Shown here piece after piece: positions 1-9,428 of a stretch of 64,000 bases of DNA. A program made the position numbers and the translations under genes. Each line of letters starts with the position of its first letter. The first letter of the stretch is position 1. This DNA is from Streptomyces sp. LHD-70 (lineage in GTDB: Bacteria; Actinomycetota; Actinomycetes; Streptomycetales; Streptomycetaceae): the NCBI RefSeq assembly GCF_031157275.1, contig NZ_JAVIFW010000005.1:124001-188000 (forward strand). Reading direction: 5' to 3'. Below the pieces are notes generated by a model. It was not told where the DNA came from. It did not search any database and worked only from the letters and a program-made list of their open reading frames with translations.

Positions 1-568
1 AGGCCGCGACGTTGGTCGACTTGGGGAACTTCACCGGGACGTCCCGCGCGGTGCCCGCCATGACCTCGACCGGTCCGGTGGCCGACCTCATCCGGGCCAG
101 CAACTCCTCGTCCATCCACGGCTGTTCGAGGGTCGAGGGCAGCTTGGTGGTGGTGAGGCGGACGTCTTCGAGCGGGCCTAGGTGCCGTACGGCCTGCAGC
201 AGATCGAGTCCGCCGACGGCGCCGCCCGTGAAGTACACCCGGCCGGGCCCGGCCGCGAGCAGCCGCTTGGCCAGCTCGTCGTCGGTGAGGGCCCCGGTGG
301 AGGCGATCAGCAGATCGGTGCCGGAGGTGAGGACACGCTCGGCCCACTCCCGTACGACACCCTGGCCCGCGGCCTCCACGATCAGGTCACATTGCTCGAC
401 GGCCTCCTCGAAGGAGACCTGCGGCGCGGGCGCGGCCTCGCCGAGCGGCCGGTTGTCGACGAGGCACGTCAACTCGGCGCCCTGAACGTCCCCTTGGGTC
501 AGCGCGGTGCCGACGACGCGGCCGATGGCGCCCCAGCCGACGAGCCCGACCTTCAGAATCCTGGTCAC
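1..568 (-). CDS. Aspartate dehydrogenase-like NAD(P)-binding protein (3' end outside window)
   Basis: About 189 codons are visible; the gene runs off the left edge. The N-terminus has a Rossmann motif GWGAIG (residues 11-16), then TGGAVGGLD and a C-terminal part ending FPKSTNVAA, which fit the L-aspartate dehydrogenase/DUF108 family (NadX-like). Members oxidise or make L-aspartate using NAD(P); some serve NAD synthesis and others sit in catabolic clusters. The GTG start is preceded by AAGGAGAGCAG and overlaps the stop of the dioxygenase gene (GTGA), so the two are translationally coupled. Context suggests a step in aromatic or nitrogen-compound catabolism rather than NAD synthesis; that is inference. 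The family call is good, the substrate unknown. Confidence 0.75.
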   Translation of the reverse strand, partial: MTRILKVGLVGWGAIGRVVGTALTQGDVQGAELTCLVDNRPLGEAAPAPQVSFEEAVEQCDLIVEAAGQGVVREWAERVLTSGTDLLIASTGALTDDELAKRLLAAGPGRVYFTGGAVGGLDLLQAVRHLGPLEDVRLTTTKLPSTLEQPWMDEELLARMRSATGPVEVMAGTARDVPVKFPKSTNVAA

Positions 569-1473
569 TTCTGCTCTCCTTCCGGCCGACCGGCCATGTG
601 GCAGCGGATCTCCTTCGACGGCGGCCCGGCCGTGCCCCACAGGTCGGACAGCTCCGGCACCCGCCGCCACACCTTCGCGATCCAGCGGTCCTCGACGACC
701 TGCGCGACCTCGGAGGTGTACTCGCAGACGAGCCCGGTCGGGTCGGTGAAGTAGGAGAAGGTGTTGTTGCCCGGCCCGTGCCGGCCCGGCCCCCACTGCG
801 GCACGATCCCGTGGTGCCGAAGGCGCCCCAGGCCCCGCATGAAGTGGTCGACCGAGCTCATCTCGTACGCCACGTGGTTGAGGGAGACCCACTCGGCCTG
901 GTTGAACGCGATGCAGTGGTGGTCGGCGTTGCAGCGCAGGAACGCCATCTGGTGCTCGGACCAGTCGGAGACGCGCAGGCCGAGCACGTCGCAGTAGAAG
1001 GCGACGGCCGCGTCGATGTCGGGGGTGTTGAGGACGGTGTGCGTGACGCCGACCGGCACGGCGGCCTCCCGGCCGCGCGGGGCGACCGCCCAGGTGTCGG
1101 CGGACAGCTCGATGAGGCGGCCCTCGTGGTCGTGGAAGCGCAGGCCGTAGCCGCCGCCGACCTGGTCGAGCGGGCCAGGACCGGCCACGGGCGTGATGCC
1201 GCGGGCCTCCAGCCTGCGGGCCGCCTCGTCGATCTCGGCCGGGGTGGCCACGGCGAAGACGAGCCGGCCGAGCCCGGTGCGCTCGGAGCGGGACAGTTGC
1301 AGGGCGTGGTGCTCCTCGCCGGTGCCGCGCAGCCAGCTCGCGCTGTGCTCGGACTCGACGACCTCCAGGCCCCAGGCGTCCTCGTAGAAGTCGGTGGCCT
1401 CGGCGAAGGCCGGGGTCAGCAGCTCGACGGAGCGCAGGGCGCGCAGCCGGGCGATCGGGGGATGATTGCTCAT
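565..1473 (-). CDS. Extradiol dioxygenase of the VOC superfamily (catechol 2,3-dioxygenase-like)
   Basis: A 302-residue protein made of two VOC halves, the size of two-domain extradiol dioxygenases. The C-terminal half carries the expected metal triad: His145 (GVTHTVLN), His200 (SLNHVAYE) and Glu251 (VCEYTSE), so a ring-opening Fe(II) or Mn(II) dioxygenase is likely. The ATG at 1473 is preceded by GGAGAGTTCAT; the open frame extends further upstream but without a better start. It is coupled to the aspartate-dehydrogenase-like gene by a 4-base overlap. With the aldehyde dehydrogenase upstream it would make and oxidise a semialdehyde ring-fission product. The exact aromatic substrate cannot be read from the sequence. 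Confidence 0.82.
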   Translation of the reverse strand: MSNHPPIARLRALRSVELLTPAFAEATDFYEDAWGLEVVESEHSASWLRGTGEEHHALQLSRSERTGLGRLVFAVATPAEIDEAARRLEARGITPVAGPGPLDQVGGGYGLRFHDHEGRLIELSADTWAVAPRGREAAVPVGVTHTVLNTPDIDAAVAFYCDVLGLRVSDWSEHQMAFLRCNADHHCIAFNQAEWVSLNHVAYEMSSVDHFMRGLGRLRHHGIVPQWGPGRHGPGNNTFSYFTDPTGLVCEYTSEVAQVVEDRWIAKVWRRVPELSDLWGTAGPPSKEIRCHMAGRPEGEQK

Positions 1474-1499
1474 ATGAACTCTCCGACGGGGGTGGTCAG

Positions 1500-1521
1500 G
1501 GCCTGTCGTTTGGGTCAGGCC
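1500..1521. other. Short hairpin in the dioxygenase-aldehyde dehydrogenase gap
   Basis: GGCCTG and CAGGCC arms flank a 10-base loop. It lies in a 208-bp gap between the aldehyde dehydrogenase stop and the dioxygenase start. It may be a weak terminator or processing site; nothing else is recognisable in the gap. Confidence 0.3.
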
Positions 1522-1681
1522 GGATCTGGTCGGCGGTGCCGGTCGGTCGAGGTGAGCGGGGTCTGGTGCGTGCAGCTGCAAGGCGGAGGAGGGCGACATG
1601 GCGGAGCCATGGCAACCGACGACAACGCGGCAGATGTGCGTGCCAGGGCCCGCGCCCCCGGCAAGATCCAAACGGCAGGCC

Positions 1682-3193
1682 CTAGTTGGCCCAGGGCAGC
1701 GGGGACGTGGAGGTGCCCCAGTAGAGGGACTTCTGGCGCTGGTACTGGCGGATTCCGTCCCGGCCCTTCTCCCGGCCGAGGCCGCTGTCCTTCATGCCGC
1801 CGAACGGCGTGGAGATGCTGAACTGCTTGTACGTGTTGATCCAGACGGTGCCCGCCTCGATCCGGCGCGCGATCCGCCAGGCGGCCCGGTGGTCCCGCGT
1901 CCAGATCCCGCAGGCCAGTCCGTACACGGAGGCGTTGGCCCGGTCGACCAGGTCGTCCTCGTCGTCGAAGGGCAGCGCGACGAGCACGGGCCCGAAGATC
2001 TCCTCCTGGCAGACCCGGGCGTCGTTGCTCAGGCCGTCGAGCACGGTCGGCAGGTAGTACGCGCCGTCGGCGTACTCGGGGCCCTCCGGCACCGCCCCGC
2101 CGGCGAGCACCCGGGCGCCCTCCGAGCGGGCCAGATCCACGTACGCGGCGACCGAGTCCCGGTGCTTGTGGTGCACGAGCGGCGCGACCTGCGTGGCCGG
2201 GTCCGTACCGGGGCCCACCCTCAACTTGCCGACCCGCTCGGCGAGTTCACCGACGAAGTCGTCGTACAGCGCACGCGCCACGAAGAGCCGGGAACCGGCG
2301 ATGCAGGACTGGCCGCTGGACGAGAACACCCCGAACATCACCCCGGCGAGGGCCTGTTCGACGTCGGCGTCGGCCAGGACGACCGTCGGTGACTTGCCGC
2401 CCAGCTCAAGGGAGACCGGCATCAGCTTCTCGGCGGCCGCGTGGGCGAGGGTGCGCCCGGTCGACGTGCCGCCGGTGAACGACACCTTGCCGACCCGGGG
2501 ATCCCGCACGATCGCGTCCCCGACCACGCTGCCGCGCCCCGGCAGCACCGCCAACAGGGCGGTGGGCAGGCCGAGTTCGTCGAGCGCCCGGGTCACCAGG
2601 CGGCCGAGCGCGAGCGACACGAGCGGCGTCCAGTCGGCGGGCTTCAGGAGCACCGCGTTGCCGCCGGCGAGGGCCGGGGCGAGCTTCTGCGCGTCGCTGG
2701 CGACCGGCGAGTTCCACGGGTTGATCGCCCCGACGACGCCGATCGGCTCGTACACGCTCATCGTCACGTACGCCCCGCGCGCCGGGGTGAGGGACTCCTC
2801 GGCGGTCTCCAGGGCGGCGGCGGTGTACCGGAACGTACCGGCCGCGCTCGCGACCAGGGCACGCGTCTCGGTGAGCGACTTGCCGGTGTCGGCGGTCTGC
2901 AGCGCGGCCAGGCCGTCCGCCTCCGCGTCGATCAACTCCGCGATACGGGTGAGGAGTCGGGCGCGCTGGTGGGGGAGCAGGTCGCGCCAGCGGGGGTCGG
3001 CCGCCGCCTCGGCCGCGGCCTCGGCCGCCTCGGCGACCTCCTCGACGGTGGCCGCGTGCACGGTGGCGAGCGGGCGTCCGGTGGCCGGGTCGACGGTCTC
3101 GGTCGGCGCGCCCGCGCCGCGGCGCCAGGCTCCGGCGATCAGTGCCTCGTCCGGGGGGACCGGGAGCGCCTCGTCCGGGGGAGTCGGGTTCAT
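1682..3193 (-). CDS. Aldehyde dehydrogenase, NAD(P)-dependent
   Basis: The 503-residue protein has the full ALDH superfamily layout: PWNSPV in the cofactor domain, LELGGKSP with the general-base Glu, GQSCIAGSR with the catalytic Cys, EEIFGPV, and the C-terminal PFGGMKDSGLGREKG. I chose ATG 3193 because AAGGAGACCCGC precedes it; the open frame begins 15 codons earlier. It is upstream of and codirectional with the extradiol dioxygenase, so it probably oxidises the semialdehyde formed by ring cleavage. It diverges from the MFS gene across a region with two inverted operator-like boxes, suggesting shared control. Substrate not determined. Confidence 0.9.
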   Translation of the reverse strand: MNPTPPDEALPVPPDEALIAGAWRRGAGAPTETVDPATGRPLATVHAATVEEVAEAAEAAAEAAADPRWRDLLPHQRARLLTRIAELIDAEADGLAALQTADTGKSLTETRALVASAAGTFRYTAAALETAEESLTPARGAYVTMSVYEPIGVVGAINPWNSPVASDAQKLAPALAGGNAVLLKPADWTPLVSLALGRLVTRALDELGLPTALLAVLPGRGSVVGDAIVRDPRVGKVSFTGGTSTGRTLAHAAAEKLMPVSLELGGKSPTVVLADADVEQALAGVMFGVFSSSGQSCIAGSRLFVARALYDDFVGELAERVGKLRVGPGTDPATQVAPLVHHKHRDSVAAYVDLARSEGARVLAGGAVPEGPEYADGAYYLPTVLDGLSNDARVCQEEIFGPVLVALPFDDEDDLVDRANASVYGLACGIWTRDHRAAWRIARRIEAGTVWINTYKQFSISTPFGGMKDSGLGREKGRDGIRQYQRQKSLYWGTSTSPLPWAN

Positions 3194-3244
3194 GCGGGTC
3201 TCCTTGCAGCGGCTTGCAGCGGCGGTCCGTCTCAGCACTAGAAA

Positions 3245-3350
3245 TCTAAGGGCTTAAGTATTTTCGGCGCAAGACCCTGTCGTGACTTCTTTCGCTGCCC
3301 AGACTCTTGACGACCCACGGGAGGGGGGCGATACAACTTAAGCGCTTAGA
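3245..3350. promoter_or_regulatory. Divergent operator region with two inverted 14-bp boxes
   Basis: TCTAAGGGCTTAAG (3245-3258) and its near-exact inverse CTTAAGCGCTTAGA (3337-3350) lie 78 bp apart between the divergent aldehyde dehydrogenase and MFS genes. Each box is itself almost palindromic around TAAGSGCTTA. AT-rich boxes in such GC-rich DNA suggest a protein-binding operator pair; no regulator gene for it lies in the window. The rest of the 299-bp region (3194-3492) holds nothing else I recognise. Confidence 0.55.
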
Positions 3351-3492
3351 AACTTTGCGCTAACCCGAAACGTCCGCTCGGGTTCCGTACACCGGCGACA
3401 GCGAGCAGAATCTGCGCTGCGCCGTCCTCTCCCGTGACCCCTCCCGTACCCCGTTCGACGTTCCCGCTCCCTCATCGCCGCGGAGTCCCCGT

Positions 3493-4890
3493 ATGACGCT
3501 CAACGCCCCCGACTCGCCGCCCCCCACGCCGGGCAGTGCCGTCCGGGCCTCGATTTCCGCCCGCTTCGAGAGACTGCCGCTCAGCCGCTGGCACGTCACC
3601 GTCCGCCTCATCGTCGGCGCCGTGACCTTCTTCGAGGCCTTCGACCAGCTCCTCATCGCCTACGCGATGCCCGAGCTGCGCGCCGAGTGGCAGCTGTCCA
3701 CCTCCGCCGCCACGCTGATGCTCACCATCGGCTCCCTCGGCATGCTCGTCGGCGCGCTCCTGTCCGGCCGGCTCGCCGACCGCATCGGCCGCGTCAAGGT
3801 CATCGCCCTCTGCATCGGGATCTCCAGCCTCGCCAACCTGGCCCTCGCCGCGACCACCTCGCCCGAGCAGTTCATGGCGCTGCGCTTCGTCCAGGGCCTG
3901 GCGATCGGCGGTGAGGTCCCGGTCGCGGCCACCTTCATCGCCGAGATCACCCGCACCCACAAGCGCGGCCGCTTCGTGCTCCTGTACGAGCTGGTCTTCC
4001 CGGCGGGCCTCACCGTCGGCGCCCTCGTCGCGGCCTGGGTCGTGCCGATCCTCGGCTGGCGCTGGATGTACGCGCTCGCGGCGATCCCCGGGGTCCTCTG
4101 CATCCTGGTCCAGAAGATGGTCCCGGAGTCCCCGCGCTGGCTCGCCGACCACGGCAGGACCGAGGAGGCCGAGGCGACCATGGTCCGCATCGAGACCGCG
4201 GTCGAGCGCGCCACCGGCAAACCGCTGCCCCCGGTCGGCGAGGCCCTGCCCGTCACCCCGCCCGGCAAGGGCTCCTCGGGCCTGCGCGGCCTCTTCAGCG
4301 GCCGCTACCGCCGCCGCACCCTCATCGTCGGCGCCCTCTGGTTCTGCGGCTACTTCGTCAACTACGGCATCTCGTCCTGGCTGCCGACGATCTACCTGAA
4401 CCGCTACGACCTCTCCCTCTCGGACGCCCTGCTCTACTCCACGGTCACGTCCTGCGCGGGCCTGCTCGGCTGCCTGGTCGTCGCCCTCACCGTGGACAAG
4501 GCCGGTCGGCGCAAGGTCATCACCGCCTGCCTGGGCGGGGCCGCGGCCGTGCTGCTCCTGCTCGCCTGGCTCGGCGCGAACACCCCGGTGCAGGTCCTGA
4601 TCTGGTCGTCCCTCGCCGCGGTCTTCTTCTTCGGCGCCAACATCTGCCTGTACGTGTACACGCCGGAGCTCTTCCCGACCCGGATGCGGGCCCTCGGCAG
4701 CAGCGTCGGCGGCGCCTTCAACCGCCTCGGCGTCATCTCCGGCCCGATCGCGGTCGGCGCGGTGTACGCGGGCGGCGACATCGGCACGGTCTTCCTGGTC
4801 CTGGGCGGAGTCGCCCTCGCGGGCGCGGTCGTCGCGGGGATCGGCGCGGAGGAGACGGCGGGACGCCGCTTGGAGGAGGTCTCACCGTGA
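3493..4890 (+). CDS. MFS transporter, metabolite:H+ symporter type
   Basis: 465 residues with about 12 hydrophobic segments. The loop between segments 2 and 3 has GRLADRIGRVK, and VPESPRWLADHGRTEEAE resembles the sugar/aromatic-acid porter branch of the major facilitator superfamily, as do FVQGLAIGGEVPVA and YTPELFPTRMRA. ATG 3493 follows GGAG at 7 bases. Divergent from the aldehyde dehydrogenase, with the shared operator boxes between them, it most likely imports the substrate of the neighbouring ring-cleavage genes, an aromatic acid for example. That substrate is inference. Confidence 0.85.
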   Translation: MTLNAPDSPPPTPGSAVRASISARFERLPLSRWHVTVRLIVGAVTFFEAFDQLLIAYAMPELRAEWQLSTSAATLMLTIGSLGMLVGALLSGRLADRIGRVKVIALCIGISSLANLALAATTSPEQFMALRFVQGLAIGGEVPVAATFIAEITRTHKRGRFVLLYELVFPAGLTVGALVAAWVVPILGWRWMYALAAIPGVLCILVQKMVPESPRWLADHGRTEEAEATMVRIETAVERATGKPLPPVGEALPVTPPGKGSSGLRGLFSGRYRRRTLIVGALWFCGYFVNYGISSWLPTIYLNRYDLSLSDALLYSTVTSCAGLLGCLVVALTVDKAGRRKVITACLGGAAAVLLLLAWLGANTPVQVLIWSSLAAVFFFGANICLYVYTPELFPTRMRALGSSVGGAFNRLGVISGPIAVGAVYAGGDIGTVFLVLGGVALAGAVVAGIGAEETAGRRLEEVSP

Positions 4891-5030
4891 GGCCCGGCGG
4901 GGCGTGATCTTCCCTTCCGGGTCTCACCGTGCGGCACCGTCGTTCGGCTGCCGCGCCGTCGTGGCTGGTCGCGCCCCGCGGCGGAGCCGCACATGTCACA
5001 GCCCCGCGCCCCTATCGGGGCACGAGCATG

Positions 5031-5065
5031 CGTGAGGGGCGGTCCCCCGGTGACCGCCCCTCACG
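5031..5065. terminator. Bidirectional terminator between MFS and glpD
   Basis: A perfect 14-bp stem (CGTGAGGGGCGGTC with its complement) and a 7-base loop stand between two convergent genes. It can serve both strands. The rest of the 193-bp gap contains a second copy (4920-4931) of the 12 bases around the MFS stop codon (4878-4889). Confidence 0.8.
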
Positions 5066-5083
5066 ACTCCCTTGCCGGGAGGC

Positions 5084-6709
5084 CTACTTCTTCGCGTCCA
5101 GCATGGACTCGACCCCGCCCCGCACCTCGTCCGTGGCCAGGCCCCGGATCGTCAGGGTCGTACGGCGCCGCAGCACGTCGTCCGCGGTCTCGGCCCACTC
5201 GTGGTCACGGGCGTACGCGACCTGCGCCCAGATCTCCGGGGCGTCCGGGTGTATGCGCTCCGCGAGCGCCGGGTCCTCGTTGGCCAGGCGCGCGATGTCG
5301 AAGGACAGCGAGCCGTAGTGCGTGGCCAGGTGCCGCGCCGTGTCGGCCGACATCCGCGGACCCGGCGTACCGCCGTCCACGAGCAGCCGGTGTGCCACCG
5401 CGTTCGGGTTCGAGATACCGGGCAGCGGCAGCTTCTTGGGCAGCTGCGAGATCGGCTGCATGTCCTCGCCGAGCGGGTGACCGGGCAGCTCCGCCAGCTT
5501 GTTCATGATCGTGCGGCCGATGTGCCGGAACGTCGTCCACTTGCCGCCCGCCACCGACAGCATGCCGCCGCGGCCCTCGGTGACGACCGTCTCGCGCTTC
5601 GCCTTGGACGTGTCGCCGGGACCGCCCGGCAGCACCCGCAGACCCGCGAAGGAGTACGTGATCAGGTCACGGGACAGCTGCTGGTCGCGGATCGAGAACG
5701 CCGCCTCGTCCAGGATCTGCGTGGTGTCCTGCTCCGTGACGGACACGTCCCGCGGGTCGCCCTCGTACTCCTCGTCCGTGGTGCCGAGCAGCAGCATGTC
5801 CTCCCAGGGCAGGGCGAACGTGATGCGGTACTTGTCGATCGGCGTGGCCAGGGCGGCCTTCCAGGGGGCGGTGCGCTTGAGGACCAGGTGCGCGCCCTTG
5901 GAGAGGCGGATGGAGGGCGCCGCGTTCTCGTCCTCCATCCGGCGCAGGTGGTCCACCCACGGGCCGGTGGCGTTCAGCACAAGCCGGGCGTTCACGCCGA
6001 ACTCGTCACCCGACTGGCGGTCCTTGAGCTCGGCGCCCGTGACCCGGCCCTTGGTGAAGCGCAGGCCGGTGACCTCGGCGTGGTTGAGGACGACGGCGCC
6101 CGCCTCGACCGCGGCGCGGACCGTCATCAGGGCCATCCGCGCGTCGTTCATCTGGTCGTCGCCGTACACGGCCACGGCCTTCAGGTTGTCCGTGCGCAGC
6201 TCCGGCACGTCCTGCGCCGCCTTCGACGGGGACAGCAGGTGCCCGACGCCGTCGCCGAAGGCCGACAGGGCGCTGTACGCGAAGACGCCCGCGCCCAGCT
6301 TCGCCGCGCCATGCGGGCCGCCCTTGTAGACGGGCAGGTAGAACGTCAGCGGGTTGGCGAGGTGCGGTGCCACCTGGCGGGACACCGCACGCCGCTCGAA
6401 GTGGTTCTCCGCGACCAGCTTGACGGCGCCGGTCTGCAGGTAGCGCAGACCGCCGTGCAGCAGCTTGGAGGAGGCCGACGAGGTGGCACCGGCGAAGTCA
6501 CCGGAGTCCACGAGGGCCACCCGCAGGCCGGCCTGCGCCGCGTGCCAGGCGGTGGAGATGCCCAGGATGCCGCCGCCGACGACGAGCAGGTCGTACGTCG
6601 CCTTCGCCAGCTGCTCGCGAGTCTCCGCGCGGCTCGGGTGGGAACCGCCCGCCGGGCGCAGCCCGAGCGCCGGGTAGGCGGGGCCGTTCTGCAGAGTGGG
6701 GGTACTCAT
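5084..6709 (-). CDS. glpD: Glycerol-3-phosphate dehydrogenase, FAD-dependent
   Basis: Oxidises sn-glycerol 3-phosphate to dihydroxyacetone phosphate and passes electrons to quinone at the membrane. The 541-residue protein opens with a FAD-binding motif LLVVGGGILGISTAWHAA, followed by SSASSKLLHGGLRYL, which is typical of GlpD, and it has the C-terminal DAO domain (RRRTTLTIRGL). ATG 6709 follows GAGGAGCAAACACCC. It is the last gene of glpF-glpK-glpD, 47 bp after glpK. Expression should follow the GylR-controlled promoter upstream of glpF, and the hairpin at 5031-5065 ends the operon. Confidence 0.95.
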   Translation of the reverse strand: MSTPTLQNGPAYPALGLRPAGGSHPSRAETREQLAKATYDLLVVGGGILGISTAWHAAQAGLRVALVDSGDFAGATSSASSKLLHGGLRYLQTGAVKLVAENHFERRAVSRQVAPHLANPLTFYLPVYKGGPHGAAKLGAGVFAYSALSAFGDGVGHLLSPSKAAQDVPELRTDNLKAVAVYGDDQMNDARMALMTVRAAVEAGAVVLNHAEVTGLRFTKGRVTGAELKDRQSGDEFGVNARLVLNATGPWVDHLRRMEDENAAPSIRLSKGAHLVLKRTAPWKAALATPIDKYRITFALPWEDMLLLGTTDEEYEGDPRDVSVTEQDTTQILDEAAFSIRDQQLSRDLITYSFAGLRVLPGGPGDTSKAKRETVVTEGRGGMLSVAGGKWTTFRHIGRTIMNKLAELPGHPLGEDMQPISQLPKKLPLPGISNPNAVAHRLLVDGGTPGPRMSADTARHLATHYGSLSFDIARLANEDPALAERIHPDAPEIWAQVAYARDHEWAETADDVLRRRTTLTIRGLATDEVRGGVESMLDAKK

Positions 6710-6756
6710 GGGTGTTTGCTCCTCGTCAGCTCGTCCTCGAGGCCGAAAGCGCCGGG

Positions 6757-8292
6757 TCAGTCCCCGGAGGTCTCGTCCTCGATCCAGCCCATGGTCCGCT
6801 CGACGGCCTTGAGCCAGTTCTTGTACTCGCGGGCCCGCTGGTCCGCGGGCATCCGGGGGGTCCACTCGGCGGCCCGGCGCCAGTTGGCGCGCAGGGCGTC
6901 GGTGTCCGGCCAGAAGCCGACGGCGAGGCCGGCGGCGTAGGCCGCACCGAGGCAGGTGGTCTCGGCGACCATGGGGCGCACCACCGGCGCGTCCGTGAAG
7001 TCGGAGATCGTCTGCATCAGCAGGTTGTTGGAGGTCATGCCGCCGTCGACCTTGAGGGCCGCGAGGTCGACGCCGGAGTCCTTCGTCATGGCGTCGGTGA
7101 TCTCACGGGTCTGCCAGGCGGTGGCTTCCAGCACGGCGCGCGCGATGTGCGCCTTGGTGACGTACCGGGTGAGACCGGCGATCACACCGCGGGCGTCGGA
7201 GCGCCAGTACGGGGCGAAGAGACCGGAGAACGCCGGGACGAAGTACGCGCCGCCGTTGTCGTCGACCGACGACGCGAGCGTCTCGATCTCGGCGGCGGAC
7301 TGGATCAGGCCCATCTGGTCCCGCATCCACTGCACGAGGGAGCCGGTGACGGCGATGGACCCCTCAAGGGCGTAGACGGGCTTCCTGTCGCCGATCTGGT
7401 ATCCGACCGTGGTGAGCAGTCCGTTGTACGAGTTCACGGGCTCGTCACCGGTGTTCATCAGCATGAAGGTGCCGGTGCCGTAGGTGGACTTGGCCTCGCC
7501 CTTCTCGAAGCAGGTCTGGCCGAACAGGGCCGCCTGCTGGTCGCCGAGCGCGGACGCGACGGGCACGCCGTCGAGGACGCCGCCCTTGGTGTGTCCGTAC
7601 ACCTCGGCGGAGGAGCGGATCTCGGGGAGCACGGCGGCGGGGATGCCGATGGAGCTGAGGATGCGCTCGTCCCAGGCCATCTCGTGCAGGTTCATCAGGA
7701 GGGTGCGGGAGGCGTTGGTGACGTCGGTGACGTGCACGCCGCCCTCGGTGCCACCGGTGAGGTTCCAGATGACCCAGGAGTCCATGGTGCCGAAGAGGAT
7801 GTCCCCGGCCTCGGCGCGCTCGCGCAGGCCTTCGACGTTGTCGAGCAGCCAGCGCACCTTCGGGCCCGCGAAGTACGAGGCGAGCGGCAGGCCGGTCTCG
7901 CGGCGGAAGCGGTCCTGGCCGACGTTGCGGCCGAGCTCCTTGCAGAGCGCGTCGGTGCGGGTGTCCTGCCAGACGATGGCGTTGTGCACCGGCTCGCCGG
8001 TGTTCTTGTCCCACATCAGCGTGGTCTCACGCTGGTTGGTGATGCCGATCGCCTTGACGTCGGCGGAGGTGATCCCGGCCTTGGCGATCGCCCCGGCGAC
8101 CACGCTCTCGACGTTGGCCCAGATCTCCTTGGCGTCGTGCTCGACCCAGCCCGGCTTGGGGAAGATCTGCTCGTGCTCGCGCTGGTCGACGGAGACGATC
8201 CGGCCGTCCTTGTCGAAGACGATGCAGCGCGAGGACGTGGTGCCCTGGTCGATCGCCGCGATGAACGGGCCTGCGGTGTGTGCGTCGGTCAC
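6757..8292 (-). CDS. glpK: Glycerol kinase
   Basis: Phosphorylates glycerol to sn-glycerol 3-phosphate with ATP. The 511 residues match the family length (E. coli about 500). Diagnostic FGGY-kinase segments are [16 protein letters not shown] at the N-terminus, [24 protein letters not shown] [13 protein letters not shown], and [13 protein letters not shown] prefer GTG 8292, which has GGAG at 7 bases, to the ATG at 8313, which has no ribosome-binding site. Middle gene of the glycerol operon; 67 bp separate it from glpF. Confidence 0.96.
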   Translation of the reverse strand: MTDAHTAGPFIAAIDQGTTSSRCIVFDKDGRIVSVDQREHEQIFPKPGWVEHDAKEIWANVESVVAGAIAKAGITSADVKAIGITNQRETTLMWDKNTGEPVHNAIVWQDTRTDALCKELGRNVGQDRFRRETGLPLASYFAGPKVRWLLDNVEGLRERAEAGDILFGTMDSWVIWNLTGGTEGGVHVTDVTNASRTLLMNLHEMAWDERILSSIGIPAAVLPEIRSSAEVYGHTKGGVLDGVPVASALGDQQAALFGQTCFEKGEAKSTYGTGTFMLMNTGDEPVNSYNGLLTTVGYQIGDRKPVYALEGSIAVTGSLVQWMRDQMGLIQSAAEIETLASSVDDNGGAYFVPAFSGLFAPYWRSDARGVIAGLTRYVTKAHIARAVLEATAWQTREITDAMTKDSGVDLAALKVDGGMTSNNLLMQTISDFTDAPVVRPMVAETTCLGAAYAAGLAVGFWPDTDALRANWRRAAEWTPRMPADQRAREYKNWLKAVERTMGWIEDETSGD

Positions 8293-8359
8293 TGTGTGCT
8301 CCAGAAGTCTCATGTACGGCGGCGCTGTGCGCTCGTCCGGTCGGTGGTCCGGTGGCTGC

Positions 8360-9124
8360 TCAGGCGAAGGCGACGTTGTAGATGCCTGCCGCTATGGCAC
8401 CGCCCAGGAGCGGGCCGACGACCGGGATCCAGGCGTACCCCCAGTCCGATCCGCCCTTGTTGGGCAGCGGAAGCAGCGCGTGCACGATGCGCGGGCCGAG
8501 GTCGCGGACCGGGTTGATGGCGTAGCCCGTGGGCCCGCCCAGGGAGAGACCGATACCGACGACGACCAGGGCGACGATCAGCGAGCCGGCCCACGAGACA
8601 CCCTTGCCGTCGTCGCTGAGGCCCAGGCACAGGATCGCGAGCACGAGCACGACAGTGGCGATGACCTCGGTGACGAGGTTCTGCAGGGGGTTGCGGATCT
8701 CGGGGGAGGTGAAGAAGACGCCGTGCACCGGCCCCGGGTTGGCGGTCTTCTGCTCGGCGACCTCGGGGTCGTTCAGGTGCAGCTTGAAGTGGCCGTAGTA
8801 CGTGAGCCAGACGAGCACCGCGCCGATCATGGCGCCGAGCAGCTCGCCCCCGAAGTACGCCGGGGTGTCCGCCCACGTGGGAGCGCCCTCACCGCCCCTG
8901 AGGACGATGCCGACGGTCACCGCCGGGTTGAGGTGCGCGCCGGACTGGGCGGCGATGTAGGCGCCGGTGAGGACCGCGAAGCCCCAACCGAACGTGATGG
9001 CGACCCAGCCGGCCTGGAAGGCCTTCGAGCGCTTCAGCGTGACGGCGGCGCACACGCCACCGCCAAGGAGGATCAGAACAGCGGTACCGATGGTCTCGCT
9101 GATGAAGATGTCGGAGCTGGACAC
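8360..9124 (-). CDS. glpF: Glycerol facilitator, aquaglyceroporin
   Basis: A 254-residue MIP-family channel with six hydrophobic helices. The first half-helix motif is AHLNPAVTV and the second is [10 protein letters not shown]; the Asp after Arg in the second motif marks glycerol rather than water channels. GTG 9124 follows AAAGGAGTCGCGG. First gene of the operon glpF-glpK-glpD. The promoter region upstream carries boxes resembling those in front of gylR. A 12-bp tandem duplication (8335-8358) directly abuts its stop codon. Confidence 0.94.
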   Translation of the reverse strand: MSSSDIFISETIGTAVLILLGGGVCAAVTLKRSKAFQAGWVAITFGWGFAVLTGAYIAAQSGAHLNPAVTVGIVLRGGEGAPTWADTPAYFGGELLGAMIGAVLVWLTYYGHFKLHLNDPEVAEQKTANPGPVHGVFFTSPEIRNPLQNLVTEVIATVVLVLAILCLGLSDDGKGVSWAGSLIVALVVVGIGLSLGGPTGYAINPVRDLGPRIVHALLPLPNKGGSDWGYAWIPVVGPLLGGAIAAGIYNVAFA

Positions 9125-9226
9125 CCGCGACTCCTTTGTCCGTCCAGGGGAAGGCGAACCACGGGTCCCGCCGGTGGTTCGCGCCCTCAGGCTGAGGGCG
9201 TTGGCCCGATCCGCCTTGCGACACCC

Positions 9227-9285
9227 TACCTTGCATTACCGGTAGGTGTTCGACAATGCCGACCGATGAACGGCAGTTTTGCCTC
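9227..9285. promoter_or_regulatory. Probable GylR operator array upstream of glpF
   Basis: The central 19-bp box TGTTCGACAATGCCGACCG (9247-9265) matches the gylR-upstream box in 15 of 19 positions. Weaker related boxes start exactly 20 bp to either side (9227 and 9267). The left box overlaps a -10-like TAGGGT on the minus strand (9223-9228). This spacing, two helical turns, fits cooperative binding by an IclR-type oligomer, so repression of glpFKD by GylR is likely. Confidence 0.65.
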
Positions 9286-9428
9286 CGGGTTAACTGGACG
9301 TCAAGAGGTGGGGGAGGGGTGTCGCGATCGTTATCGGCGGCCGGTCACGGGGGGTGCCGGAGCGCGCACGTCCGGCGGTTGAACCAAGCCCGTCCGGTCT
9401 CGGAGGAGCGGGGCCAAATCCAGCCCGT

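Noticed and set aside
3360..3656. Minus-strand 98-codon frame in the MFS promoter region
   Set aside because: It overlaps the MFS start, has no domain or ribosome-binding site, and is Ser/Arg/Thr-rich like other shadow frames.
4878..4931. Another stop-codon tandem repeat at the first MFS gene
   Set aside because: GGTCTCACCGTG occurs twice (4878 and 4920) but is separated by 30 bp, so it is a dispersed direct repeat rather than a tandem array.
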